From Tigriopus japonicus (Eukaryota; Arthropoda; Copepoda; Harpacticoida; Harpacticidae), in NCBI GenBank assembly GCA_010645155.1, contig CM021320.1, forward strand, positions 10,167,188 through 10,231,187: a stretch of DNA of 64,000 nucleotides, read 5' to 3'. Below the pieces are notes generated by a model. The model was not told the DNA's origin, searched no databases, and saw only the letters and a program-made list of their open reading frames with translations. The position numbers and the translations under genes were made by a program. This document shows, one piece after another, positions 36,903 through 47,487 of this stretch (position 1 is its first letter; every line of letters begins with the position of its first letter).

Positions 36903-37486
36903 AAGCTGTTTAAAAAGCTAAAAAGCCATTCGGAACACTGTGGAGTGCAAGTGCTTCCCCAGACGGCGTAGGTTCGAATCCTGTTGGGGGTCAGATTGAA
37001 GGTGTCGGGAGAAATTCTTTTTGAGGAAGCCGGAGTGGCCACGCGTCCTAGCGCGTTCTTAAAAGAGCTGAATGTAAGTGCTTTCCTTGACGGCGTAGGT
37101 TCGAATCTTGTTGGGGGGTCGGATTGAAGCTGTCAGGAGAAATTCGCTTTTAAGGAAGCCAGAGTGGCCAGAGTGGCCACGCTTAATAGCGCGTTCTTAA
37201 AAGTGCCGAGTGTTAGTCCTGCTCCAGAAGGCGTAGGTTCGAATCCTGTTGGGGGTCGGATTGAAACTCTCTGGAAGATTCCTTTTTAAGGAAGCCTGAG
37301 TGGCCGCGCGTACTAATGCGTTCTTATAAGAGCCGAGTGTAAGTGATTCCCCAGACGGCGTAGGTTCGAACCCTGTTGCCGATCGGATTGAAGCTGTCGG
37401 GAGAAATCTTTTCTTTACAGGGAATCCCATTCCTTGTAGCAGTAATAGAAACTCTGCAACCATAAAAAATAAAATAAAATAAAATA
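36903..37486 (+). repeat. Tandem tRNA-derived SINE array with (AAAAT)n tail
   Basis: Four units repeat with GGCGTAGGTTCGAATC, a good RNA polymerase III B box, at 36,965, 37,092, 37,230 and 37,357. Spacings are 127, 138 and 127 bases; the longer one contains an internal duplication of GCCAGAGTGGCC. Each full unit has an A-box-like GGAAGCC.GAGTGGCC about 70 bases before the B box, the layout of a Leu/Ser-type tRNA with a long variable arm. The array ends in AAAAATAAAATAAAATAAAA (37,464-37,485), a SINE-like tail. The anticodon arm is degenerate, so these are not functional tRNAs. Confidence 0.75.
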
Positions 37487-37944
37487 CGTTTTACAGCTCA
37501 TGAAACATTTTCAAGCAACCCTTGGACCAAAAACACCATGTCTCCGTCAAGTCCGGCTAGTCAACATTAAACTAGTTATGCGTTCTAAGTTAACTTTTAA
37601 CTTGTTTTTAGAGTTTTTCTTCCGATTCACTGTAAACTTCACAAGTTGCAGCATTTTTCTCTTCTTTTCTTCAACGAAACTTTCATTAAGGGTGCCGCCC
37701 ATCTACTCAGTGAAGTATTTACTGTCTGTGCCTTCAAAACTTTCGATGACTATCGGGAATCTGAAATACAAACTATACAAATGATTTGAACAACCTTTCG
37801 TTTTCTTTTTTTGCCCACATTAGAAAAAAAATCCTCACGTATATGAAACAAAACTAAAAATGCTTTTTACTGATGGTCAAAATTGGAAAGTTCCAAAAAT
37901 TCTAAGAAATTTTGAATGTAGACTTAGTTAAGTAGCATTGAATT

Positions 37945-38275
37945 TCTGGGGTGGGAGACTAAGGATGAATGTTTATATTTCCAGTGAGATCTTGTATTGA
38001 GTAGACTGAGTGTTTCAATTTTCAGTTTAATCAAATGCCTGAGTGAAAAGTTATGCCTTCTCGAACTTATGTTCCAAAGAGAGCATAAAATGAATGAACT
38101 CGCAATTTTTTGTGGCAAAACGATTACCAGAAAAGGGGTGTTCACTCATTCTCGGTAGGATTTGCACTAAACTTTGAGAGAGCATAACTTTTGCCTCTGA
38201 CGTTTGATTGAGTTGAATATTGAATTACGAATTATAATCCTAGATCAAGGAGGACGGTATTACGTGGAGTGGGAT
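37945..38275. mobile_element. Palindromic element family P1, second copy
   Basis: Shares GGTGGGAG, AGTGAAAAGTTATGCCTTCT, AATGAATGAAC and CATTCTCGGTAGGATTTGCA with the copy at 10,811-11,260. The ends are more diverged than in that copy. Confidence 0.7.
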
Positions 38276-38841
38276 CGAGCGAGGGCGCGTTACTGCGTTG
38301 GTGTGAATTTTCCTGTGTGATTGCCTGGAGTTAATGAATAAATCCAATATAATTCGGATTCATGTCGTTTTATTGACATAAGTCATAAAACAAAAGTCCA
38401 CTAGGATTCAATGAGCAATCATTTGATGCCCAATTGATGTCTTAAAGAATTGCAATTGTGCTGTTTCATTGTGTTAAGTCAAATATCTTCAAACTCCTGA
38501 TCTACTGACTTGCTTAGTGATAGTAATTGTCCACCTTTTGTTGAAAGCAACGTGGTTTTTATCATTGGGGTTGTTTAAGGGCATTTTTGTCTTCGTAGAC
38601 TTGGAAATGTGTAAAACATACATGTGCTCAGTAACTTATTTATAGAATTTGAAATAACTTGATTGCTCTCAGAAAAGGCTCAAAAATACCAAAATACAAT
38701 TTTAATCGAAATCACCCTGTCAAGTCATGAAGACTAGTGAAGTTTGACTACCTTTACTTACGGGAACGAACACCTTTAGATATCACCGAGAAATGACTAG
38801 AATGAGTAATTGAGTATTACAGGGGCGAGCAGAGTGATGAC

Positions 38842-39568
38842 TAGAGCGGCCGAAAATTTTTAATTTTGAAAGCCAAATATTTAAATAATATTTAAGGAAA
38901 AAATGTCAAAATATTTAAAAAGATATTTAAATTACAACAAAATAAAAAAAAATTAAATTCGTGAGGAATTTGGAGCAATATATTGGTATTTTTGAAATTT
39001 TTGATTAAAACTCCAAATATTTGATGAAAAATTGGTAATGGCAGAAATATTAGTAAACAAGTCTTCAGTGCCAAAAAAATCATACTGGGCAATGAAAATT
39101 GGTTATTCTTGGCAATTCCTACTTATACCCTAAATTTAATTAATACATTTTACTGCCTAAGGTTTCGTTGAATATTCAAACTAGAGTTTCCGTATTTTTT
39201 TCCCGTTGGAGTTACGGTTTTCTATTTAAGATTAAAATCCATTAATGTAATTTTGAGGCCAAGCAGACCAAGTATTTATTTCCCACGCATATTTTTCATT
39301 TTTACTTTGCCTATTCCCATCAAAAAAGAGTCATAAAAGATTTACAAAATGGAAGATTTTGACAATATAGTTTTTGGAAAGGTCAGATTTTATGTCAAAA
39401 TTTCAAAAGATATGCTGAAATTGTGGAGATTCTTGGAATATTTCAATGAAAAACGGGAATTTTCCTTTAATTTTATAGGAAAAGGCCCAAATATTTAAAA
39501 ACTGCTCAAAAACGCAAAATATTGTAATTAAATATTTTTTATTTAATTAAATATTTTTGGTCGCTCTA
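38842..39568. mobile_element. hAT-like non-autonomous element with perfect 8-bp target duplication
   Basis: The termini are TAGAGCGGCCGAAAAT and ATTTTTGGTCGCTCTA. The flanks GTGATGAC (38,834-38,841) and GTGATGAC (39,569-39,576) are identical, which fixes both boundaries. The interior is rich in AAATATTTAA. The same terminus occurs at 18,436-18,455. The frame at 38,892-39,092 is not a gene. Confidence 0.92.
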
Positions 39569-40695
39569 GTGATGACTCTACACACCCTTTGATTCATTAA
39601 AGAATGATCATTTGAAGTAAGACCAAACAATCCAAATTTCCGAACTCTGCAGTGCCAACAAGTCATTTATTGGTATGACCGGACAAATGCCGGTCACTCA
39701 TTTCAAATATCCTGCAAATTTTGTCCGCTCATTAGTTGACAACCGGAGACACATTTTTAGGCATACACTCTCTCTAGTTTTAAATTGAACTCAAAGATAG
39801 GGGTGGAAGATATTTTGCTCGGGTTGAGAATGTTGAAGGGACAATTAATGTGAACAAACATGAGTATCAAGACCATCTTTTAAATTCGTTCTTGAAGGCA
39901 CAAGTTAGTTTTTTTTACCATTTATGTATTGGATTAATCCTTTGTAACGCAAAAAATCATGGGGCCATTCTGGGTTTGCGAGGCGCCATTCGAGGGGGGG
40001 GGGGACACCTGGGATCGAACCCATGAACCCGAGCATAGCTTGGTCGCGCGTTAGTCAACTGCGTTACAACCATCTCCCCTTTGAAAATGTGTCACTGATT
40101 CTCGAGTGTTGAGCGAACAAAAGTGCGGGAAGAATTGAAATGTGTGACCCGGCAAATGTAAACCTTGAAATCAATCAATTTTGCTCCATAGCCTATTAAT
40201 GCAGTGTTGCATACAAAAACTCAGGCTTTGAGTATTCATATGTAGGACATGATAATTTTCTGTTGATTGATAATATTTTGAAATTTGAGTCGCTTTTTAC
40301 TTTTTTTAATGGTCATTTTCTTGACGTAAAGGAAGGTTGCACAGGGTCAGGATGACTTGAAAATATTTTGAATGGAATAAACTTGTAAGTACGTTATAAG
40401 TACTTGTATGCACGTATACACTAGCAATCACCGTTGGATTTTTTTGGGTTATCTTAGAGCAAAATCAAGAAATTAACCTTTTACAGGCCCACACAACACG
40501 ACAAATTTTAAGAACTTCGCAATGCAAGTTTGGCTTCTCTGACTGTCCGCTCCACAGCAATGAGAGCGACATAAGGGCAAAATGCAAGTAGCCTTGCATC
40601 CTATCAGGCTGATTGGTGGGGTGAACGCATTTTAGTGATTAATACGCGATCTATGATTTAGCCCAACAAGGACAATCTTTAACTAGGGTCTCTAG
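39569..40695. other. Intergenic
   Basis: No gene is supported apart from the tRNA-like segment at 40,002-40,079. A run of ten G lies at 39,995-40,004. Confidence 0.5.
40002..40079 (-). pseudogene. tRNA-like sequence, pseudo-tRNA or SINE head
   Basis: On the minus strand, sequence starting GGGAGATGGTTGTAACGC contains an excellent B box (GGTTCGATCCC) with a T-stem. The 3' acceptor strand (GTGTCCC) pairs only partly with GGGAGAT, and the anticodon stem is poor. This fits a decayed tRNA or tRNA-derived SINE better than a working tRNA. Confidence 0.45.
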
Positions 40696-41206
40696 TAGGG
40701 ACGTGCAAAAAGTGTAAAAAGATTTTTGGTAATATAAACATTTTTTTCAAACTTTATTTGTCTTTTTGCACTTTTCGCCTTTTTTTGCACGATTTTTTAC
40801 GAATTCGGCCTAAAATGAACAAATTGTTGAGAGTTTGTTGATTGTTGAGAGCTATTTCTCCTTCGAAAATGTTTACTTTTGGAAGATTTTTTTTTCAAAT
40901 TTGAAAACTAAATCTGATTTTACGGCTCCCAGCGTAGGCTAGCATAGTATTTATTACTACTACTTCAATATCGATTTTGCTCTTCAAAATTGAAAAATAA
41001 CAAGCAGATGGCAAGAAAGTATCTGAAGCTTTTTGTTTCGGAAATTTCAGTTTTTTGCCATTTTTTAAATTTTATTTGCGCTTTTTTGCTTTTTATTTGC
41101 GCTTTTGACCTTTTTCTGAATTTTTATGTTACGATTTTGGGCTGATTTTTGTGCAACTTTTGGTAACCAAAAGCTTCTTTTCATTTGCACTTTTTGCCCG
41201 TGCCTA
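40696..41206. mobile_element. hAT-like MITE, TTTTTGC-rich
   Basis: The termini are TAGGGACGTGCAAAAAGTG and CACTTTTTGCCCGTGCCTA. The flanks are GTCTCTAG and GTCTCAG, an 8-bp duplication with a one-base deletion. The interior repeats TTTTTGC and TTTGCGCTTTT. Confidence 0.8.
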
Positions 41207-42223
41207 GTCTCAGTAAAGAAGCACTGAATTTTCTGGAGTGAGAGGCAAGTAATGAGAAAAAAATGAAGATGATTAGATCAAAACAATTGTGTTATTTCTG
41301 CAAACAAGACTTTTTTATTTGCTTGATTAGATTGACTATAGCTTTAGGGCCGCTTATCAATTGCACAATAATTTTTTCCCATGCTTTATGAAGGCCCACC
41401 TGGCATGGATGGAAGTCAGTTGTCACAAACACGAGCTCAACTTAAATCCGGATGCGGGCATCGTTCGGCTTATGAAAAAATATTTTTGGACTCTGGGAAA
41501 TTAAGCGGTCCAAACTGCACCCAAACCATTCCATCCAAGCTTGTTGAAAGTTATGTTTACCCCCCACCCACCCACACTAAAAATGTATTTTTAAGGGTGT
41601 CAACGAGAAAAAAATAACCAGCTTTTTTGTCGTCAGCACGAGCAAAAGGTTAACATTGTTGATTAATTTATTCATTTCGAATTTCTTGATCAGTATGGCC
41701 ATTTAAATTGATTTTAAGTTGTACATCAATTCCCAGAGTCTCATTTCTGAAATAGAACTATGAATTGAGAAAATGCGCAAAATTTTTTAAGACTCTGGAA
41801 GAGCATTTGTTTTCCCGACAGTCACTATCATATCAAATGCAAGATCAACCATCCATACACCATCATCAAGCAAAGTTCACGTTAAGTGCGATGCGTAAAT
41901 CGTGACAAAATTATCCTTTTTTTTTAAAGCCTACTTTTCAAGGATTTCATTGTTGCTCCATAGGTAGATGGCGTTAATAAAACGCTTAATTTCAAAGTCA
42001 GTGACATTATCTTAACAAAAATAATTGAATGAGGGAATGCAAAATTATGTCTTATCAAACTTACGTGGTGAAGAGAGCATAGAATAAACGATTTTGCCCT
42101 TTTGTGGTAAATTACCAGAAGAAGGCTAACTCATTTGTTCTCAAAAGGATTTGAATCAACCCTTCATTGTACCCTTCTGATATATCAGAAGAAATATTTT
42201 AAAAAGCTTCATTTTCTTTACAG
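41207..42223. other. Upstream region of collagen gene 3 with split P1 repeat
   Basis: Bases 41,235-41,312 and 42,050-42,160 match the two sides of palindromic family P1 (GGAGTGAGAGGCAAGTAATGAG; GTGAAGAGAGCATAGAATAA). The missing first exon of collagen gene 3 should lie here or further upstream, but I could not identify it. The frame at 41,381-41,617 contains a chance GPPGMDG and has no usable donor. Confidence 0.5.
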
Positions 42224-43387
42224 AAAATTGAACATTCCCTGGATTGATTATGTTCCAACTTTAAATGAACTGATCCATGACATTTCTAACCTGAAGTCCT
42301 TCCGGCCTTCCCATGTCAATGACAACATACGCAAGAAAGCACAAGGTGATTTCCCAAATCCCATTGGCTTCCAAGAACAGAATGACGTAGAATCCAAATA
42401 CATTGGACTTAAAAGAAGTTCCGTACCACACTCACAAACCAAGTCGCAGTATCACTCGACTCCAGTTGTGGACCCAATTGATGCGTATGGTCCTCAAGCT
42501 AAAGCTCACACGGCGCCCTCACACTCATACACGTCGTATTCAAAGCCCATTCACTCGACCTACTCAAAGCCCACTTATTCGACCTATTCCAAGCCGATCC
42601 ACTACTCAAGCCACCATGATCATGACAATCTGAAATACAGGTTGAAACAATTCCTTCCGGTAAGAATCTGAGAACAAAGGGCTCTTAAACAGTTCCAATA
42701 TCTTTCATACCTTTTCAGTGGGTTTTGCTTGCCATTGGAATTTTGGGGGCCTTGGTTCTACTTGGTCTTCTGTCTCCAATGATTCACCAAACCTTACAGC
42801 AAAATGTGACACCTCAACCTATGATTATACGTCGCCAGGAGGAACATCATGACCATCACGGCCATCACGGTCATCACCAAAACTTTGCATTTGGTCCTCC
42901 CGGTCCCCCTGGCGCACCAGGCCCAACTGGACCTGCTGGACTCCCTGGCAACACTGGTGCTCCCGGTATCCCTGGAATCCCTGGACGAGTTGGCTCTTCT
43001 GGATCACCCGGAACCCCTGGAATTTCTGGACTCCCTGGGTCAAGTGGAAGTCCTGGTCTTGGTGGAGCAGCTGGTACTCCAGGATCTTCTGGCGGCAGTG
43101 GTACACCTGGAATACCTGGTGCCGCTGGTGCTGCTGGTGTAGGAGGGCCCGGTGGGCCGGTGGGTCCTGCTGGAGCTGCTGGAAACCCAGGACCCGCAGG
43201 TCCTGGTGGTCCAGCTGGTGTTCCTGGAACACCAGGCGCTGATGGAGTAGCCGGAGTTGCTGGTTCCTCGGGAAGCCCGGGAAGCCCCGGAAATCCTGGT
43301 CCACAAGGGCCTGTGGGTCCACCTGGTGGGCCAGGTGGTGCTGGAGCTCCTGGTGGACCTGGGGCTCCAGGTCCGTCCGGGCGATAA
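42224..43387 (+). CDS. Type II membrane-anchored collagen (5' end missing)
   Basis: Exon 42,224-42,659 follows a TTTTCTTTACAG acceptor; it is joined through a 59-base GTAAGA-CAG intron, phase 0, to 42,719-43,387. No in-frame ATG exists in the first exon and its acceptor is in mid-codon, so at least one upstream exon is missing; 367 residues are visible. The N-terminal part is polar and carries Tyr-Ser-Lys-Pro repeats (TYSKPxxS). At the start of the second exon is a single hydrophobic span ([18 protein letters not shown]), then RRQEE, a His-rich run ([11 protein letters not shown]) and 54 uninterrupted Gly-X-Y triplets ending in Gly-Arg-stop. The rod has no Lys and almost no charge, unlike the two minus-strand collagens. 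A cytoplasmic N-terminus with an extracellular rod is the arrangement of membrane collagens and nematode cuticle procollagens. Function in cuticle or matrix is inferred. Confidence 0.85.
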
Positions 43388-43906
43388 ATCAAGTAAAGAC
43401 AACACTAGCTTCCTTAATTTAATTGCGCACACTTCATATAATCAAGGTACATTTTATCACCTATTTGATTGTATATTTATTGATATAAAGGTTATTCTAG
43501 TGAAAATCTTCGAAGAGGGAATGCAGAGAAAACGATGAAAGGAAAAGGCAAGGTCATCTTTTTCCGAATTAACTTTCATTAATAGTCAATATTATTACAT
43601 TTGGTTTACAGTATTTCTAAACATACATGTCATTTCGATGCTTGTTTTCTGGTTGTAGCTGAATTCTTTGAAAATAAACTTTGAAGTAAATTTCATCGAT
43701 GTTTTAGAACACGTCTTTCTCATTAGATGCGCTAAATGTATTTCATCTCGTTTACTAGTAATAGAGCCAATGTTGAAAGTTTGGTCCCCGTTTGGCTTCC
43801 ATCTAGCTTTAGGATTTTGAGTGCAATTTATTTGATTTATAACTTTTATTTGAGTCAAGGCTCTTAACCAACTCTTCAAGATGAATGTCAAGTCTTCAAC
43901 ATCGTC
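43388..43906. other. 3' flank of collagen gene 3
   Basis: Contains the 3' UTR; AATAAA at 43,673-43,678 is a possible poly(A) signal. A minus-strand open frame (43,595-44,005, first ATG at the MWRRLQL segment) runs out of the inverted repeat into this region and is not recognised. Confidence 0.45.
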
Positions 43907-44994
43907 AATGGGGTATTCGTGAAGGAGACAGCTGCTGAAGTTGCCTAAAACCAATTGTAGACGGCGCCACATTTGACTAGGCGAGAATAAAATTTTGCTA
44001 CGCAAGTACTGCTACTTTGAAAGTCCTTTTTAGACACTATTTCATCAGTTTTTCAAGGATTTATTGATCTAAAAATAAAAGAAAATAAGTTTACCTCATG
44101 ATTTTGTCACATTTTTACCCATACACGGGGACATTTCTTTTAAAAAGCGAGTTTCAAGTGTACATATAATGTTGCGTAAGTTTGGAAATATCCTTAGTGC
44201 GACACTTCCGGCTCGGCAACATCAATTTGATGAATATTTATCGTCGCATCGTTGTTTGCCGTTGTTTGCGGTCAAAAAATGGACAAATTTGCAGGTAACT
44301 GACATGACACCTAGCTTTTACATAATATGCAAAACTTATTTACGTTGGAGTTGCGTGAATGAAGAATATTACTGCGAACTAGTAGGGAACTAAAATAGAC
44401 TAGAATCAAAGCTTGTTACTTCAGATTGTACTTTTTCCACAACTTGTAAGAGCCCAGCCGGAAAAGTCCCACTGCCGATAATTGTTGGCTGAGAAATTGA
44501 ATGATGAGCTTCAAAGTCGTCGTACTTGGGGTCATTGAAACTAACATGGATCTGATCAAACCACCCTTCCCAGCCAGCCCTACAACAATTCCAATCATTT
44601 ATTGGTCGATTTTGGGGTTTAAAACCTTATCAGAGTCCCAGGGAGGAATTTGGTCCTGACCAGACAAGAAAAATCCGTGCATGCGTCGTTTCTGACTTGA
44701 TTTAAGACGTAATTTTCAAACTCACGCAACATTATATGCACACTTGAAACTCGGTTTTCGAAAGAAATGTCCAGGTGTATGGATAAAAATGTGACAAAAT
44801 CATGAAGTAAAGTTATTTTCCATTATTTTTAGATCAATAAATCCTTGAAAAACTGATGAAATAGTGTCTAAAAAGGACTTTCAAGGTAGCAGTACTTCCG
44901 TAGCAAAATTTTATTCTCGCCTAGTCAAATGTGGCGCCGTCTACAATTGATTTTAGGCAACTTCAGCAGCTGTCTCCTTCACGAATATCCCATT
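43907..44994. repeat. Large inverted repeat with 283-bp arms
   Basis: Arm 43,907-44,189 is repeated as near-exact reverse complement at 44,712-44,994. Shared stretches include AATGTGGCGCCGTCTACAAT, CTGATGAAATAGTGTCTAAA and ATGTTGCGT. The loop is 522 bases. Both arms contain the same open frame segment, MWRRLQL(V/I)LGNFSSCLL. It is either a young non-autonomous transposon with long TIRs or an inverted segmental duplication. No target duplication is clear. Confidence 0.85.
44190..44711. other. Loop of the large inverted repeat
   Basis: 522 bases of single-copy-looking sequence. Frames at 44,169-44,393 (+) and 44,416-44,598 (-) are short and unsupported. Confidence 0.4.
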
Positions 44995-45399
44995 TCTACG
45001 ATCCTTTCACGTTCAACGTTCACTTTGAGAATTTTCGGTTTCGTAACCGGAATATCTGGTCTGACCAATCGTTTAATTGGAAATCAATGTTTCTCGGCAC
45101 GATCTGATTTTCTTCACAGGGTCTTTTTAATAAATTTAGGGTGTTTTTTCACTGAAAAATCGCAATTTTATCAACAATTCAGTCATTTTCAGGCTTGGTA
45201 GGTGAAGGCATTCTATATTTACTACTGATGCGAACAAATTGGCCATTTCTTTGTTTGTTTGTATATTTGTTTGGGTTTTCAGAATATTTGTTTTCTTGGA
45301 GTAAATTTGTACCAATCCCAAATAAAAACATTGATGCCGTCATGATTTGTGGTGATTTGTAAACGCAAGTCTCTAAAGATCATTTTCACCACAATTCTT

Positions 45400-45983
45400 T
45401 GTGCTCGTGAAAAAATTGGTTGGTTTGAAAGAGATATTTCATACAAATGGAGCTCTTGGCTTTGACTGTAGAGGGTTTTCAAGACCTTCAGTTACTTTTA
45501 ACCATTTTTCCTCGCCTGAGGGGTGTCACTTCTAGCAACTCTGATTAGTTGGGCAACCAAAGCATTCAACAGTTGTTTACTTCTCTTTCCGATTTGTTTT
45601 TTTTTTATTTGTTTGGTATGCTGTCGTTTGTTTGTGTTTGTTTGTTTGTTTGTTTGTTATTTGTTATATTTGTTTGTTTCCCATCAGTAACTCATGAAAG
45701 AATTGATTGGTTTGAAATAGAGATTTCATTCAACTGGAGTTCTTGGTTTTGCCTGTAGATGGTTTTCAAGACCTTAACTTACTTTTGACCGTTTTTCCTC
45801 TCCGAATTAGCGCCATTTTTGGCAGCCCTGATTTTCTGGGAGAACAAAACATTCAACATTTGCTGACTTCTTTTTCCGATTTGTTTGTTTTTTATTTGTG
45901 ATTCGTATAAGTTTGGTATGCTGTCGTTTGTTTGTGTTTGTTTGTTTGTTATTTGTTATATTTGTTTGTTTCCCATCAATAGA
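45400..45983 (+). repeat. Tandem repeat, 287-bp unit, about 2 full copies plus parts
   Basis: GGTTTTCAAGACCTT, CATTCAACA and TTTCCGATTTG recur 287 bases apart (for example 45,586 and 45,873). Each unit contains a TTTG-rich microsatellite (GTTTGTTTGTTTG) and GGTATGCTGTCGTTTG. An older partial copy begins before 45,400. Confidence 0.8.
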
Positions 45984-46119
45984 CTTACTTGACACAACCT
46001 GCGCCGTTCGACTCACGACAGAGAAAATAACAGAAGGACCAAACCTTCTGCATCAAATACCTTAATGTGAATGAAGAAATGAGTGGTCTATGCCCAATCA
46101 GAACTTAACCTATTCTAAT

Positions 46120-47387
46120 CAGGGCTGCATCGGAGAAAAACCCGCCCGGTTTTTTCGGGTGGGGTTTTCAGGCGGGTTTTTGGATTTTCGTTTCTGGGTT
46201 TTTCGGGTTTTCCGGGTTTTCGGGTTTTTTTAATTTTTTGTTTTCTTCAATATTATTATTTAAGTTATTAACTCTTTATATTACTTTCTGCATACTGGAC
46301 TACATTAACATATCACAACTGAGTTTTTGACGTTATACGACATACTTGTAACTCAATTCTTTCGGAAGAAACCGCAACTTTTAGCAAGTTTTTTGTCTCA
46401 ATTTCTTAAATCCTGCGAGGAATTATTTGAAATGTATATATTACACGCAATGTCAACAAGTAACATTTCAAAGCCAGAAAATGGCAACTTTTTAGCAACT
46501 TTCGTCGAATTGAGTGCAACTTTATGGCTAAAAGCTTGCAACTCTAGGCACAAAAAGAGTAACTTTATCCGAGTCCTATTTATAACAAATCCTCATAATT
46601 CATATCTTCTTCAAGAGTTCTAGGAAACGCAAAATTCACGAAAATTGAATTGAAGTCGCATATAGTCACTCACATAGAGGAACACGGCGTTTAATTGAGC
46701 TGGAGAAGTCATTTTTAAGTTCCAAAGACATTTAAGACCAGTTTTGGAGTGAGAAGACAATCTTGCAAATAAAATAGAGGTCGGTTAATTAGGTCACGGG
46801 CCAAAAATTGATAAAATGTCACCTAAAACTTACTTAAAAACAAATTTATGAATTTTTCTTAAGACCTATTCCTAAGATGGTCTCATTGTTGCCTGAACCC
46901 GAAATATTGACTTAATTTATTAAGCCCTTCTTCGAATTTGGGTGAAGAAAAGTCCGATTGTGTCCTTCGAGAATTGTGTTCGAAAATAGCCATTGAAAAT
47001 TGAACGGCTAAATAGATTACACCAATATTTTGGATCATTACCGAACTAAGTGTGCCCAATAATTATCCAGAAGAAAATTTTCATGAATTTGTTTTTAAGC
47101 AAGTTTTAAGTGACATTATATCAATTTTTGGCCCGTGACCTAATTAACCGACCTTGATTTCATTTGCGGAATTGTCTTCTCACTCCAGAACTGGTCTCAA
47201 ATGTCTTTGGAACTTAAAAATGACTTACCCAGCTCAATTAAACGCTGTGGGAAAGTACAATTTTGAGGGACGAGTTAGGGCATTTAGGGCAAGAAAAGAG
47301 AAAAACCCGAAAAACTCCCCAAAAAAACAAAAAAAAACAAAAAAACGCCCGGTTTAATGTCAACCGGGCGGGATTAAAGCAACCCTG
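46120..47387. mobile_element. hAT-like element, GGGTTTTTCGGG-rich, with nested P2 element
   Basis: The termini are CAGGGCTGC and GCAACCCTG. The flanks ATTCTAAT (46,112-46,119) and ATCCTAAT (47,388-47,395) match at 7 of 8 bases. Near each end are CCCGCCCGG or CCGGGCGGG motifs, with GGGTTTTTCGGG repeats on the left. The interior is interrupted by the palindromic element at 46,680-47,250. Confidence 0.8.
46680..47250. mobile_element. Palindromic element family P2, most complete copy
   Basis: Left arm motifs ACGGCGTTTAATTGAGCTGG, GAGAAGACAATC and TTAATTAGGTCACGGGCC recur inverted on the right (GGCCCGTGACCTAATTAA, CAATTAAACGCTGTG). Other copies lie at 7085-7200, 27,575-28,045, 48,855-48,985 and 51,180-51,510. 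Confidence 0.8.
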
Positions 47388-47487
47388 ATCCTAATTTAAA
47401 TTATAAACTAACCTAAATTAATGCTAACCTAACGCGTCGACTACCAGGGATGGGGAGTAATTGTACTTACAATTACGCAGTTTTAAT

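Noticed and set aside
36903..37486. Functional tRNA genes in tandem
   Set aside because: B boxes are good, but acceptor and anticodon stems are degenerate and the array ends in an AAAAT tail, so SINE is preferred.
41381..41617. Frame with GPPGMDG considered as first exon of collagen gene 3
   Set aside because: Only two Gly-X-Y-like triplets, no donor in the required phase, and it overlaps repeat-derived sequence.
42825..43432. Minus-strand frames across collagen gene 3
   Set aside because: Antisense by-products of the collagen repeat.
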